Shown here one piece after another: positions 52,054 through 59,577 of a DNA stretch of 64,000 nt. The notes beneath the pieces were generated by a model. The model was not told where the DNA came from, searched no databases, and saw only the letters and a program-made list of their open reading frames with translations. The DNA lies in assembly GCA_028821405.1 (NCBI GenBank), contig JAPPGK010000046.1, positions 53,670-117,669 on the forward strand. The letters are read 5' to 3'. Within the stretch, counting starts at the first letter, position 1. Every line of letters starts with the position of its first letter. Source of the stretch: Gammaproteobacteria bacterium (GTDB lineage: Bacteria; Pseudomonadota; Gammaproteobacteria; Pseudomonadales; Azotimanducaceae). Both the position numbers and the translations under genes were made by a program.

Positions 52054-52539
52054 TCAGACTAGCAGCCACCGCTTGAGCTCCTGGACCAGTTGGGTTTGGT
52101 CAATGCTCGGATGCTCACGGAAGAGTTGCTCTTGGATGTTGTTCTGCTTCCTGCCTATGGCACCACCTGAGATGAACCGGCACACGACATCCGAGGTGGC
52201 GAGCCAGTATCCACTGCCGGTGTGGTAATCACTCGCGAAGGCCCATCGAAGATGTGTCTCCAGATACGCTGGACGCCTCTTGAGAATCTCGGGTTGAATT
52301 CCACCGCCAGAACCGGTCCCAAACCCGAGTCTTCCCTTCGACAACTGATAGTACTTGACCTCCAGCAAGAACAAGGCGGGAGAAGTCCCATCACGCAATA
52401 TGACGATGTCACCGATCGTTTTGTTTTTGAGTGCGTAGACGTTCGGAATCTCCGACGTGATATGCGAATCGATGATGTTCCGAAGGTGATCTTCGAAGGC
52501 GCGTTCGTTGTCGAAAGTCATACGTACAATAGTCTCCAT
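52054..52539 (-). CDS. Predicted PD-(D/E)xK nuclease-fold protein
   Basis: The 161-residue protein from ATG 52539 reads FEDHLRNIIDSHI, then IGDIVILRDGTSPALFLLEVKYYQLSKGRL. That is the Asp followed by Glu-x-Lys of the PD-(D/E)xK nuclease core, and an EILKRRPAYLETHLRWAFASDY segment resembles restriction-endonuclease folds. No family name was recognised. The earlier in-frame ATG (52656) would add a proline/valine-rich stretch of no clear fold. Confidence 0.6.
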   Translation of the reverse strand: METIVRMTFDNERAFEDHLRNIIDSHITSEIPNVYALKNKTIGDIVILRDGTSPALFLLEVKYYQLSKGRLGFGTGSGGGIQPEILKRRPAYLETHLRWAFASDYHTGSGYWLATSDVVCRFISGGAIGRKQNNIQEQLFREHPSIDQTQLVQELKRWLLV

Positions 52540-52804
52540 TGCCCCAACTGCTGGACCGGCGGTTGAGACGACTCCGGGAAGCTGCGGAAGCGGTTTGCGG
52601 TTTGCCGCTACGGCGTCCATGGTTCCAGTATCGCTGACGGGGCTGCGTCCGATCAAACGCTGGCTGCGGTGGCTCTGGGGGTGCTGGGGGGCTTGGGCTG
52701 CCCGGCAAAGCCACCGCCGTCACCGTGTCAACCCGCTGCGCCGGTCCTGCGCTGGCGCTGCGGCCCTGACGGATGACACGGCGCCATCGGCGTCGAGGAG
52801 GTTG

Positions 52805-52836
52805 TCAATGGCCGGATGGGTACATCCGGCCATTGA
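52805..52836. repeat. Perfect 14-bp stem-loop
   Basis: TCAATGGCCGGATG and CATCCGGCCATTGA pair around a GGTA loop. No T-run follows, so it is not a standard terminator. Confidence 0.75.
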
Positions 52837-53407
52837 TGGCCCGGCGGGACAGGAGCGCGGCCAGGGCGCCGCACTAACGGGGCGGTCGTCGTTGAGGATG
52901 TGCAGGCCTTGTCGAGGGCGACGGGCTGCCTGAGGGCGACCTGGTGGCTCTGGAGGGCGATCTCGAGCGCCGTCACGCTCGTCACAGTGGCCTCGTTCGA
53001 TACTTGGCCGAGTTTTGGAAAACGAGGCGACTGTGGGGCGCGGTTTCGGTGGACAACTCCGTGGAGATGCTGTGGGCAAGCGCCGTTTTCATGCAACCGG
53101 CGGAGTGGCCGCGGCGGCGGCCTGGTCGGGGATCGGGCGGCGGGAGGGGCAGGATCGGGCACGGGGCGACGGCAAGCCGGTCGGCCGGGTGGGGACAAGC
53201 GACAGCGATGACGCAAGGAAGGTCTCGCATCCGACCCATGCTTGTCGCTGGGTCGGCGCTGAGCGGAATCGCGGTTGACTACTCTCCGGTCATCCTATTC
53301 GCACCCGTTCCGTCCTCGCGGACGACGCCGGCACTGCTCACGCGTTTGCCCTTGTCGCGGGCGGCGGTTCCCTTTGGCCAGTGGAACGTCTGCAACGCCT
53401 AGTGGGC

Positions 53408-53529
53408 GTCTCCCGTTTTTGGTCAGCCGGGGTGCTGTGGATCGAAGCGTGCCGCTGGGTTTCCTGCGTTCCGCTGCGATCGCCGGCCCTTTTGGGGCCG
53501 TCTCCCATCGTGGTCAGCCGGGGTTGCTG
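53408..53529 (+). repeat. Pair of ~29-bp direct repeats
   Basis: GTCTCCC, five variable bases, then GGTCAGCCGGGGT and GCTG occur at 53408-53437 and 53500-53529, 92 bases apart. The intervening DNA contains a CGGCCC/GGGCCG stem. Confidence 0.6.
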
Positions 53530-53778
53530 GGGGGGGTCGTCGCAGGCCGCTGGATCACCCGCGGCGTGCTCGAACCGATAGTTCCTTGCGGAACCTTCTC
53601 TCCGTTGTTCTGCCTGGTGGAGGACTCCATGTCCGGGTCGCAGATCCCGGCGTCTGACGCCCCTCGAAGAGGGTCGGTTTTGGTGATTGGCGCGGACTCT
53701 ACAGACCTCTCGAACGCATGGCAACCAGGTGCGCGGAGGTGCTGCGCGCGAGATGCTGCGCGGTTCGGCGGAACCCCG

Positions 53779-53829
53779 GCCCCGACGCTGTGGGACGCGA
53801 CTTTCAAGTCCGTCCCACAGCGTCGGGGC
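53779..53829. repeat. Long perfect hairpin, 19-bp stem plus inner stem
   Basis: The arms 53779-53797 and 53811-53829 pair perfectly (GCCCCGACGCTGTGGGACG on the left). An inner GACT/AGTC stem with a TTCA loop sits at the tip. It lies about 110 bases past the end of the minus-strand gene at 53939 and could end its transcript, though no T-run follows. Confidence 0.75.
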
Positions 53830-53938
53830 GTGACCGAGCGCGGGAAGTGGTGCTGACCGGCTGTTGGCGGACGTTGCGCGGCGTCGCTCTGGCCGGAGGC
53901 GTAGCGACGCGCCCTCGCCCGCAGCTCGCTATCACGGC

Positions 53939-54625
53939 CTAGGGCGGCCAGTCGACGTGGCTCAAGTTGGCTGTGTCGATGTAGACGTCCTTGACATATC
54001 GCGACATCCATTCCGACTGGGGCAATCCGAGGTGGGTCTTTGCCAAGGCGACGGCAGCGTCCCAGCCGTTCCGCGAGACCGGGACGGTGGTTTGATCGTG
54101 GACGAAGTAGACGAAAACCAAGTAGGCATTGCAGCAGTTCAGCTCACGGAGCAGGTATAGGTGGGCCAATCGGTTCGCGTATTGGTAGAAACACCGTGTC
54201 CAGTCGGTGTCGGATTCGACATTGAGGAACGCTCTCGTTTCGTTGAGCGCCTTGCGGATCTTGGCGAGGCTCTTAGGCTGCGCGCCACATGGAGAGCTGT
54301 GGAGTTCTCTGATGTTTGCCTTGGCTTCGACGAGCAGCACGCTGTCGCCGCTGCGGGCAAGAGCATCCCACCGCGGTCCCGAGCTGGGCCAGAAGTCGCC
54401 GAGCTTCCGCCGATGAAGGCTGACGCCGAGTCGTTTGAGAAAGGCGGCGTCCATGTACTCGGAAAACCCATCGCTCTCCAGCGGAGACACCCAGACGATG
54501 GGATCGCGCAATTCGATTCCGGTGTTCTGGATCGTGCTGTCGATAACCGTGGGGCATCTGTTGACGGCGACTTGCAGCCAGCGCTGGCTACCCTTCAGCT
54601 TGGCTCCTGGTGGCTTTCTGGGCAC
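53939..54625 (-). CDS. Predicted PD-(D/E)xK nuclease-fold protein
   Basis: The 228-residue protein has WDALARSGDSVLLVEAKANI in the middle: the Asp, then Glu-Ala-Lys of the PD-(D/E)xK core. It is followed by helices (KIRKALNETRAFLNVESDTDW, YQYANRLAHLYLLRELN) and a strand AYLVFVYFVHD. The pattern is that of restriction-endonuclease-like proteins of unknown function common in defence islands. No family name is offered. The start may be the ATG at 54625. Confidence 0.65.
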   Translation of the reverse strand: MPRKPPGAKLKGSQRWLQVAVNRCPTVIDSTIQNTGIELRDPIVWVSPLESDGFSEYMDAAFLKRLGVSLHRRKLGDFWPSSGPRWDALARSGDSVLLVEAKANIRELHSSPCGAQPKSLAKIRKALNETRAFLNVESDTDWTRCFYQYANRLAHLYLLRELNCCNAYLVFVYFVHDQTTVPVSRNGWDAAVALAKTHLGLPQSEWMSRYVKDVYIDTANLSHVDWPP

Positions 54626-54718
54626 AGTTTCCCTTCAATCCGCGTTTTCTCGGCCAGAGCTTAGTGTCAACTGAAAACGCGCGCAAAGGCAGACTGAGGG
54701 TCAGGGCTCGCACCCGGC

Positions 54719-54880
54719 TCAGGGGGCGGGGTGGTCGGCCCGCTGCAGCGTGAGGGGGCGGCGCTGCTCGAACGGGGCGGTGCGCCGGTAAGTGGCCTGG
54801 ACGTGGGTTGGCATACGACGGGGGCCAGGCTCGCCGACCTTTGGCGGTGCCTCGGTGCACTTGGCGAATCTGCGGGCGTG
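54719..54880 (-). pseudogene. Remnant of a P4-type integrase C-terminus
   Basis: Read on the minus strand, this stretch gives KCTEAPPKV, then ATYRRTAPFEQRRPLTLQ, matching CTEAPREV and AAYRRSDLFERRRTLMQQ at the end of integrase 2 in order and spacing. The intervening LALAHVNSDR part is scrambled and the upstream catalytic Arg/His part is missing. It is the end of a decayed integrase. Confidence 0.65.
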
Positions 54881-55028
54881 ACGGGTTTTAGGACTCAGAT
54901 TCGAGCGGGGATGCGTGACGACTCCCCGCGCGCCTTCGTCTGGTTGGCGACTGGCGGGACTCTCTCGGCTACACTCGTGTTGCAGTCGGCAATCTCTCAA
55001 TGCCATGCATCAAACGGAGCACTAAGCC

Positions 55029-56039
55029 GTGACACTGGAAGCGAAGCTATGGCGAGTCGATGCGGATCGACTTGAGCAGCTAAAACCAAGTCGGCTCGAT
55101 GAGGAGAAGCGTCTCGAGGACTGGCTGTGCCGTGACACCGGTCTGCTCAGCGACAAGCTGCTCGTCATCGGTCGACAGATCAGCATGAGCGGCGGAACGC
55201 TCGACCTGCTGGCCGTGGATGAAGAAGCAAACTTGGTGATCGTGGAGCTCAAACGAGCCAAGACGCCGCGCGATGTGGTGGCGCAGACCCTCGATTATGC
55301 GTCATGCGTCCAGGACTTTGGACGCGAGGATGTGGAGCGCCACACACGGGACTTTCTGGAGATGGAGTTCGATAAAGCGTTCTTGCAGCGTTTCGGCCAC
55401 GACGCACCCGAAACGGTGAATGAACGGCATCGCATGCTCATTGTGGCGTCGTCGCTGGACTCGGCAACGCAGAGGATCGTCGAATACCTGTCCAGAGTGC
55501 ATGGCGTGGACATCAACGCGGCGACTTTCTCGTACTTCAACACGGCTCAAGGAGAATTCCTTGCCCGCTCGACGCTCTTGGACGAGGACGAGGTGGAGAG
55601 ACGTGTAGAGGCCAAGGCCACCAAACGGCGTCCCGTCGCCAGTGAGGAGGCGTTGCGGGGAGTGGCGGTGGAAAACGGTGTAGGCGAACTCTGGGACACC
55701 GCGACTCGTCGGTTCAGCCGAATTGCCAGGAAGTCCCGCTCGCAGACAACATTGAGTTTCAACAAGCGCCTAGCCGAAGGCAATCGAGCCGTGCTGACGC
55801 TGTTTCCTAGCGTGAGTTCAGCAGAACGGGGCCTGGCGGTAACGGTAGTGTTCGACCACCTATCACGCGGTTTCGGTGTCGACGAGAGTCGGGTCAGACA
55901 AGCTTGCGGCACCGCCGTCGAGACGACGTTCGACGGCTCTTACAGTACCGCAGACAACAACTACTACCTCCGCGAGAAGGAGCTTGAGGCGCTGCTCGCC
56001 CTGTTGGACGACGAATCCGGGCAGGAGACTGGACGTTAG
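55029..56039 (+). CDS. NucS/DUF91-type endonuclease-fold protein
   Basis: The 336-residue protein has EKRLEDWLCRDTGLL, then LLVIGRQISMSGGTLDLLAV and NLVIVELKRAKTPRDVVAQT. This order of Gly-Thr-Leu-Asp and Glu-x-Lys is that of NucS/RecB-like PD-(D/E)xK nucleases, known for cutting mismatched or branched DNA in archaea and actinobacteria. The C-terminal half (about 170-336) is not recognised. GTG 55029 is the start. The next gene begins immediately at its stop. Confidence 0.75.
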   Translation: MTLEAKLWRVDADRLEQLKPSRLDEEKRLEDWLCRDTGLLSDKLLVIGRQISMSGGTLDLLAVDEEANLVIVELKRAKTPRDVVAQTLDYASCVQDFGREDVERHTRDFLEMEFDKAFLQRFGHDAPETVNERHRMLIVASSLDSATQRIVEYLSRVHGVDINAATFSYFNTAQGEFLARSTLLDEDEVERRVEAKATKRRPVASEEALRGVAVENGVGELWDTATRRFSRIARKSRSQTTLSFNKRLAEGNRAVLTLFPSVSSAERGLAVTVVFDHLSRGFGVDESRVRQACGTAVETTFDGSYSTADNNYYLREKELEALLALLDDESGQETGR

Positions 56040-56120
56040 ATGCGTAATGTCGTGCGAACTCAGATGATGCGAAGGCCACTCAATTGGCGTGGGTGCCACG
56101 GTCGAAGACTGTGGAGACAA

Positions 56121-57053
56121 ATGCTCCGAATGAAGCTGGCGACGACCGCAGTGTTGGCTTTGACTCTGGCTGTAGGCGCGCAGGCGGCCGGGGAACAGCA
56201 ACTCCACAGCTTTGGAAGCTGGGCTATCGTGACTTGGAAGACGCCTGGCGGGCATGATGTCTATTGGGCTCAAACTGCACTCGACTCGAAGCATCTACTC
56301 GAAGAAACCGATGACGGCGACCATCTACGATTCGGCTGCAATGAGGCTAGTCGTCCGATGACCGTGGTACTGCTTGCCGAAGGGAGCCGATCTGCTGGCT
56401 GGACTGACTACACGGTTGACTGGCGGGTTGGCAATTTCCCTCCGATCCGTGGAACGGGAAAGCGCATGACGATCTTTGATCTCTTCGACTCGCCAGAGGC
56501 TACGAAACAAATGTTGGAGGGTGAGCAGTCGAGCGACCTCTTGGTGCTACGGCTGAGCAATCCTGAGAAGGGCACGTCAAGATTCACGCGCAGTTTGGTT
56601 GGAACCGAATGGCCCAAACTGTACGTAGCCAAACTGGACGGCTTCAAGCGGGCGCACGACTTCGTGGTGGAAAAGTGCAAGGAGGAACGTACACAGGAGG
56701 CTTTGAGGGGCGATGTCTCGCTTGAGCCTGAGCTGGAGACGACGCGTCAGGCGACGAACGCACCGTCACGGGCTGTTGATCAGCCCGAACAGTCGCCAAG
56801 GGTGGCCGTGGCACTGGATAGCGTACGAAGTTCGGTGATCGCGAGGTGTCGAGAGGCGATGGGTGACTACGGTGCCGCGATGGTCAAGGCTTGCGTGGAC
56901 CAAGATCTGGCCGCATACGTGGCATTGGCTCGATACTCGGGTCACGAGGCGGAGATCAATCGATGCAGGCGCGACATGGAGTCGTACGGTTGGGCGATGG
57001 TCAAGGCGTGCGTGGATCAGGACGTTGAGGCCGAGAAATCTCTCGGAGAATGA
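56121..57053 (+). CDS. Exported protein with tandem Cys-x-x-x-Met repeats
   Basis: The 310-residue protein from ATG 56121 has a signal peptide (MKLATTAVLALTLAVGAQA) and an uncharacterised middle. Two C-terminal repeats read RCREAMGDYGAAMVKACVDQ and RCRRDMESYGWAMVKACVDQ, about 40 residues apart. Each has two cysteines likely to form a disulfide. The repeat occurs in exported proteins of unknown function. The reading frame is also open to the previous gene's stop (56040). Confidence 0.65.
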   Translation: MLRMKLATTAVLALTLAVGAQAAGEQQLHSFGSWAIVTWKTPGGHDVYWAQTALDSKHLLEETDDGDHLRFGCNEASRPMTVVLLAEGSRSAGWTDYTVDWRVGNFPPIRGTGKRMTIFDLFDSPEATKQMLEGEQSSDLLVLRLSNPEKGTSRFTRSLVGTEWPKLYVAKLDGFKRAHDFVVEKCKEERTQEALRGDVSLEPELETTRQATNAPSRAVDQPEQSPRVAVALDSVRSSVIARCREAMGDYGAAMVKACVDQDLAAYVALARYSGHEAEINRCRRDMESYGWAMVKACVDQDVEAEKSLGE

Positions 57054-57266
57054 GAGTGGTACGAGTTGTTCCGGCGTGTCAAAGCTTCGGCAGCTTCAAG
57101 GGATCATTCTAGTCGCCATGCTGCCGAGGCCAAGGGTGATGGGATCGGAACAGTCTGGATTCAAGCGCTTTCCCGCTTTGGCCTTGGGGCACGGGGCCAC
57201 CCTTGGCGACTGTTCGGGCTAGTCAGCGTCAACCGTTTCTTTCGCCGCGTTGCCTCATCGAATACG

Positions 57267-57413
57267 TTACCGGAGTTCCGGGCACAGGACGGCGTCAAGC
57301 CGGTCGGCCTGGGTGGGAACAAGCTGTCTGAGCAGGGGGTTCGCTGCGACGGCCGCTGACCGCTGGCGGTCTCGCTCGTATTGATTCAGCCGTGCGGTGC
57401 TGACGCCTGTCAC
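57267..57413 (-). other. Short open frame, probable gene fragment
   Basis: A 48-residue frame from GTG 57413 reads VSTARLNQYERDRQRSAAVA and ends in VPTQADRLDAVLCPELR. Its 3' part is repeated in diverged form at 53157-53200. No family was recognised. The region 57054-57266 shows no gene. Confidence 0.3.
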
Positions 57414-57473
57414 TACCCCACAAAACGGCGGTGCGAATGGTGGCGTCTGGCGCAAAAGGGGTAGTGACAGGCG
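57404..57473. repeat. 16-bp perfect inverted repeat
   Basis: CGCCTGTCACTACCCC (57404-57419) and GGGGTAGTGACAGGCG (57458-57473) face each other across 38 bases. It might be a transposon end, an operator or an RNA stem. It lies just before the structured region. Confidence 0.8.
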
Positions 57474-57587
57474 GCGAAATCGGCCTCCAGGCCAGACGCG
57501 GCAAGCATTTTGCTAAGAACTTTCTTCGTGCGGTCTTCGTGACGCGGTGCTATGGTCGCCGCATCCACTGGCTGCGAGAGCAGCGTT

Positions 57588-57780
57588 GTCGGCTGAAGCC
57601 GACGTGGGCGCCGTAAAGGCGCAACAGTGCCGCATCGCCGTAATGGCGATGCCCGGGAAGACGCCCCGCAAGGCACGGCGGGCCACATCGACTCCGATGG
57701 GGGCTTGATCCAACTGAACGGCCAAGCGGCTGCCGCGCGGGTTCTCTTTCGAGACCGCGCGGGGACCCGGGAGACTCCCG
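57588..57780 (+). ncRNA. Candidate structured RNA, 5' block (HEARO/omega-RNA-like)
   Basis: Six hairpins follow each other: 57588-57603 (GTCGGC/GCCGAC), 57608-57622 (GCGCC/GGCGC), 57632-57652 (8-bp GCATCGCC/GGCGATGC), 57686-57699 (CATCG/CGATG), 57733-57762 (8+4 bp) and 57768-57780. Between stems are GTGGG and CAACAGTGCC segments. As far as I recall, this pattern resembles HEARO (omega) RNAs, the guide RNAs of IscB nucleases; no IscB gene is visible downstream. No promoter or terminator was identified. Strand is by analogy. Confidence 0.4.
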
Positions 57781-58333
57781 AGGTATCAAGGCTGCCCAGC
57801 CGTGGCGCGAGGCTGAAGAGCGGAGGCGCGGGAGACATCTCCCTGCCGTGCGGAACAACCGCAACCGTTACGAAAGCGTCGCGCCGAAACCGGGCTCGCG
57901 GCCAACGTTGGAAACGACGCGCCGCAGCCGCCGCATTGGACGGCAGCGCGAATTGGCGTCGAGGGCATTGCGCAGCTGCGGCTCCGTGCGTCCTGGCATA
58001 CCAGGGCAGCTCGGATCGCCCACAACAACTAAGCTCCCCCACGCCCGCCCCCGGCGTGCCTGTTGCGTACGCGGGGGCGCGGCAGCTTCCAGAACCCACC
58101 GCGCCGCTGCCTCGCCGGTATCTTCGAGGGGCGGCTATCCACCTGAACGGCGTCGTGAATGCCAGCGGCGTTGTCGTCGAACCGCGCTGCACCTCCGTTT
58201 GAGCGTTCGTTGGCGTCGGGGTGCACTCTCGAGATGTCGAAACCGACGGGGCGACGCCGTGTTCGTTGCTGGCGTGGCGCTGTCGCACGAGCCCGTCGGC
58301 GTGGGCCATGTCCTTTCGGAGGCAAGGCGTCCC
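57781..58333. other. Continuation of the low-coding structured region
   Basis: Several overlapping open frames exist but none has a recognised motif. GC-rich palindromic stretches continue. It may be the body of a large RNA, a decayed gene, or both. Confidence 0.4.
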
Positions 58334-58412
58334 TGGACCGCAAGGTCCATCACCTCCCGCCGGGGATCGAGCACCCCTGCGGGAGAGGCCGTTTTGCGGT
58401 GGGAATCCGCAA
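58334..58412 (+). ncRNA. Structured 3' block with a GNRA hairpin before a small gene
   Basis: Three stem-loops stand in a row: 58334-58349 (TGGACC/GGTCCA closed by a GCAA tetraloop), 58354-58385 (7+4 bp with a C/T mismatch) and 58394-58412 (TTGCGG/CCGCAA), the last abutting the AAGGAGG ribosome site (58411-58417). They may be the end of a larger RNA or a translation-control leader. Confidence 0.4.
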
Positions 58413-58423
58413 GGAGGAAGCCG

Positions 58424-58631
58424 ATGGAACCGGATCGGGACGAATACGGTCGAGGAGCTGGAAAGACTCCGGGCGGAGACCCGCAAGCTGGAAGCCGAGA
58501 GGACGAAACTGTCGGCGGAAGCCCGGCGATTGGACAACAATACGACCGTGGATGTCGTGAAGTTGCTGGTTGCCATGTAGGCCGCCAACGTCGGCCGTGT
58601 GAAGGTGCCCGAGAGTCTGGACTGGCTTTAG
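58424..58631 (+). pseudogene. Small coiled-coil protein gene, decayed
   Basis: A perfect AAGGAGG precedes ATG 58424 by six bases (MEPDRDEY). Near 58449 the frame must shift by one to continue as VEELERLRAETRKLEAERTK, which is clearly coiled-coil, then DNNTTVDVVKLLVAM. An in-frame TAG at 58578 interrupts it, and the frame resumes as VGRVKVPESLDWL to the TAG at 58629. It looks like a ~69-residue gene broken by a frameshift and a nonsense codon. Function unknown. Confidence 0.5.
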
Positions 58632-58640
58632 GAGGAGATC

Positions 58641-58745
58641 ATGTTGGAAAGACGTGACGATCCGCAGAGCGGTCCGGAAGCGGCTCGGCAGCGGTGGTTC
58701 GCCGCCAAGCTGGTCGCCGCCTACGTGACCGCAATGCTCCTGTAG
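58641..58745 (+). CDS. 34-residue small protein
   Basis: ATG 58641 follows GGAGGAG (58631-58637), which overlaps the previous frame's stop, so translation is probably coupled. The product (MLERRDDPQSGPEAARQRWF then AAKLVAAYVTAMLL) ends in a short hydrophobic helix. No family was recognised. It is below the length usually called. Confidence 0.45.
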   Translation: MLERRDDPQSGPEAARQRWFAAKLVAAYVTAMLL

Positions 58746-58753
58746 CGCGGGAC

Positions 58754-58773
58754 GGCCCTCCCTCGGGAGGGCC
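58754..58773 (+). terminator. Probable terminator hairpin
   Basis: GGCCCTCC and GGAGGGCC pair around CTCG nine bases past the small gene. CGACCGTTT follows, so the T-run is weak. Confidence 0.5.
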
Positions 58774-58951
58774 CGACCGTTTCCGCATCCTTCGGCCCGA
58801 GACTTTGGATCGCAGTTGCCGCTGTGGCGCTGCCGTCTGGCACTCCAAGTCCGAAGGGTCGGGCGACGACTTGGACTCATTCGTCAGGAGCCGCTAGGCT
58901 AAGTCTAGTTTGTCGTTCCAATCAGTTGCGGACTCTGAACTGGCCCGAAAC

Positions 58952-59350
58952 ATGCGTCCAAAATACATCGTTTGGCTTCAGGATGACGAACGACGCATTG
59001 TGGCCCATGAACTGTTTTTTAGCGGTAGCAAGGCGAAGAGATCGTTCAAGAGAGCGACGAAGGTCGATGAGTACGGGCTTCGTGAGCTAATCGGGGAAAC
59101 GGGATCCTATACTGCTACGGACAATGTCGAGGCAAGGACCCGGTATTTCGGTGAGTACATCTATACGAGCAAAGACAGATGGCGCCAGAGTTTTCTCAAT
59201 CTCGACGCCGATGAAGAGGAAGAGTTGTCCGCACGGTTTCGGTTGCCGGTCGAGGTGATTAGGCAAGTGTCAAGGATGGAACGGGACATGGCTGAGAAGA
59301 TAAAGATACTTCATGCACCCTCAAGACGAGCGCACTGCGGCGATGGTTAG
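58952..59350 (+). CDS. Hypothetical protein
   Basis: The 132-residue frame from ATG 58952 reads MRPKYIVWLQDDERRIVAHE, then SFKRATKVDEYGLRELIGET and a charged helical tail (EVIRQVSRMERDMAEKIKIL). No family was recognised. It is the last plus-strand gene before integrase 2; 59351-59577 shows nothing further. Confidence 0.55.
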   Translation: MRPKYIVWLQDDERRIVAHELFFSGSKAKRSFKRATKVDEYGLRELIGETGSYTATDNVEARTRYFGEYIYTSKDRWRQSFLNLDADEEEELSARFRLPVEVIRQVSRMERDMAEKIKILHAPSRRAHCGDG

Positions 59351-59577
59351 GAAGTACGTTCCTGGGTGGATTTCGAAGTTCGTTCACAAGTCATGATCGG
59401 TGGGCGAGAAGTACAAAGAAGATCGTCTTTTGGCAACCGCAGAATCGTGCGTGTTCGGTCCGGGCGTGACGCGCACTCGAGGAGGAAAAACGTCGTGGCT
59501 CATTGCGTCCCGTAGCGTCTCGCGTGCGAAGGTGGCGGGGGTCGATGCAGCGACACATGGCAGTCGGAACATCGAGG

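Larger units (their letters stand above)
52540..53938. other. 1.4-kb region with little coding signal, strong hairpins and repeats
   Basis: No open frame here has convincing protein character; those present are GC-skewed shadows. The region holds the stem-loop at 52805-52836, the direct repeats at 53408-53437 and 53500-53529, the long hairpin at 53779-53829, and a 44-base stretch (53157-53200) similar to 57280-57324. On the minus strand a short piece (TVTSVTALEIALQSHQVAL) suggests a decayed gene. Confidence 0.5.

Noticed and set aside
57800..57960. Diversity-generating retroelement template or variable region
   Set aside because: A VRNNRNR-like stretch recalls such regions, but there is no reverse transcriptase and no second copy of the sequence.
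57781..58420. IscB nuclease downstream of the HEARO-like RNA
   Set aside because: No frame shows the N-terminal PLMP motif, RuvC motifs or HNH core.
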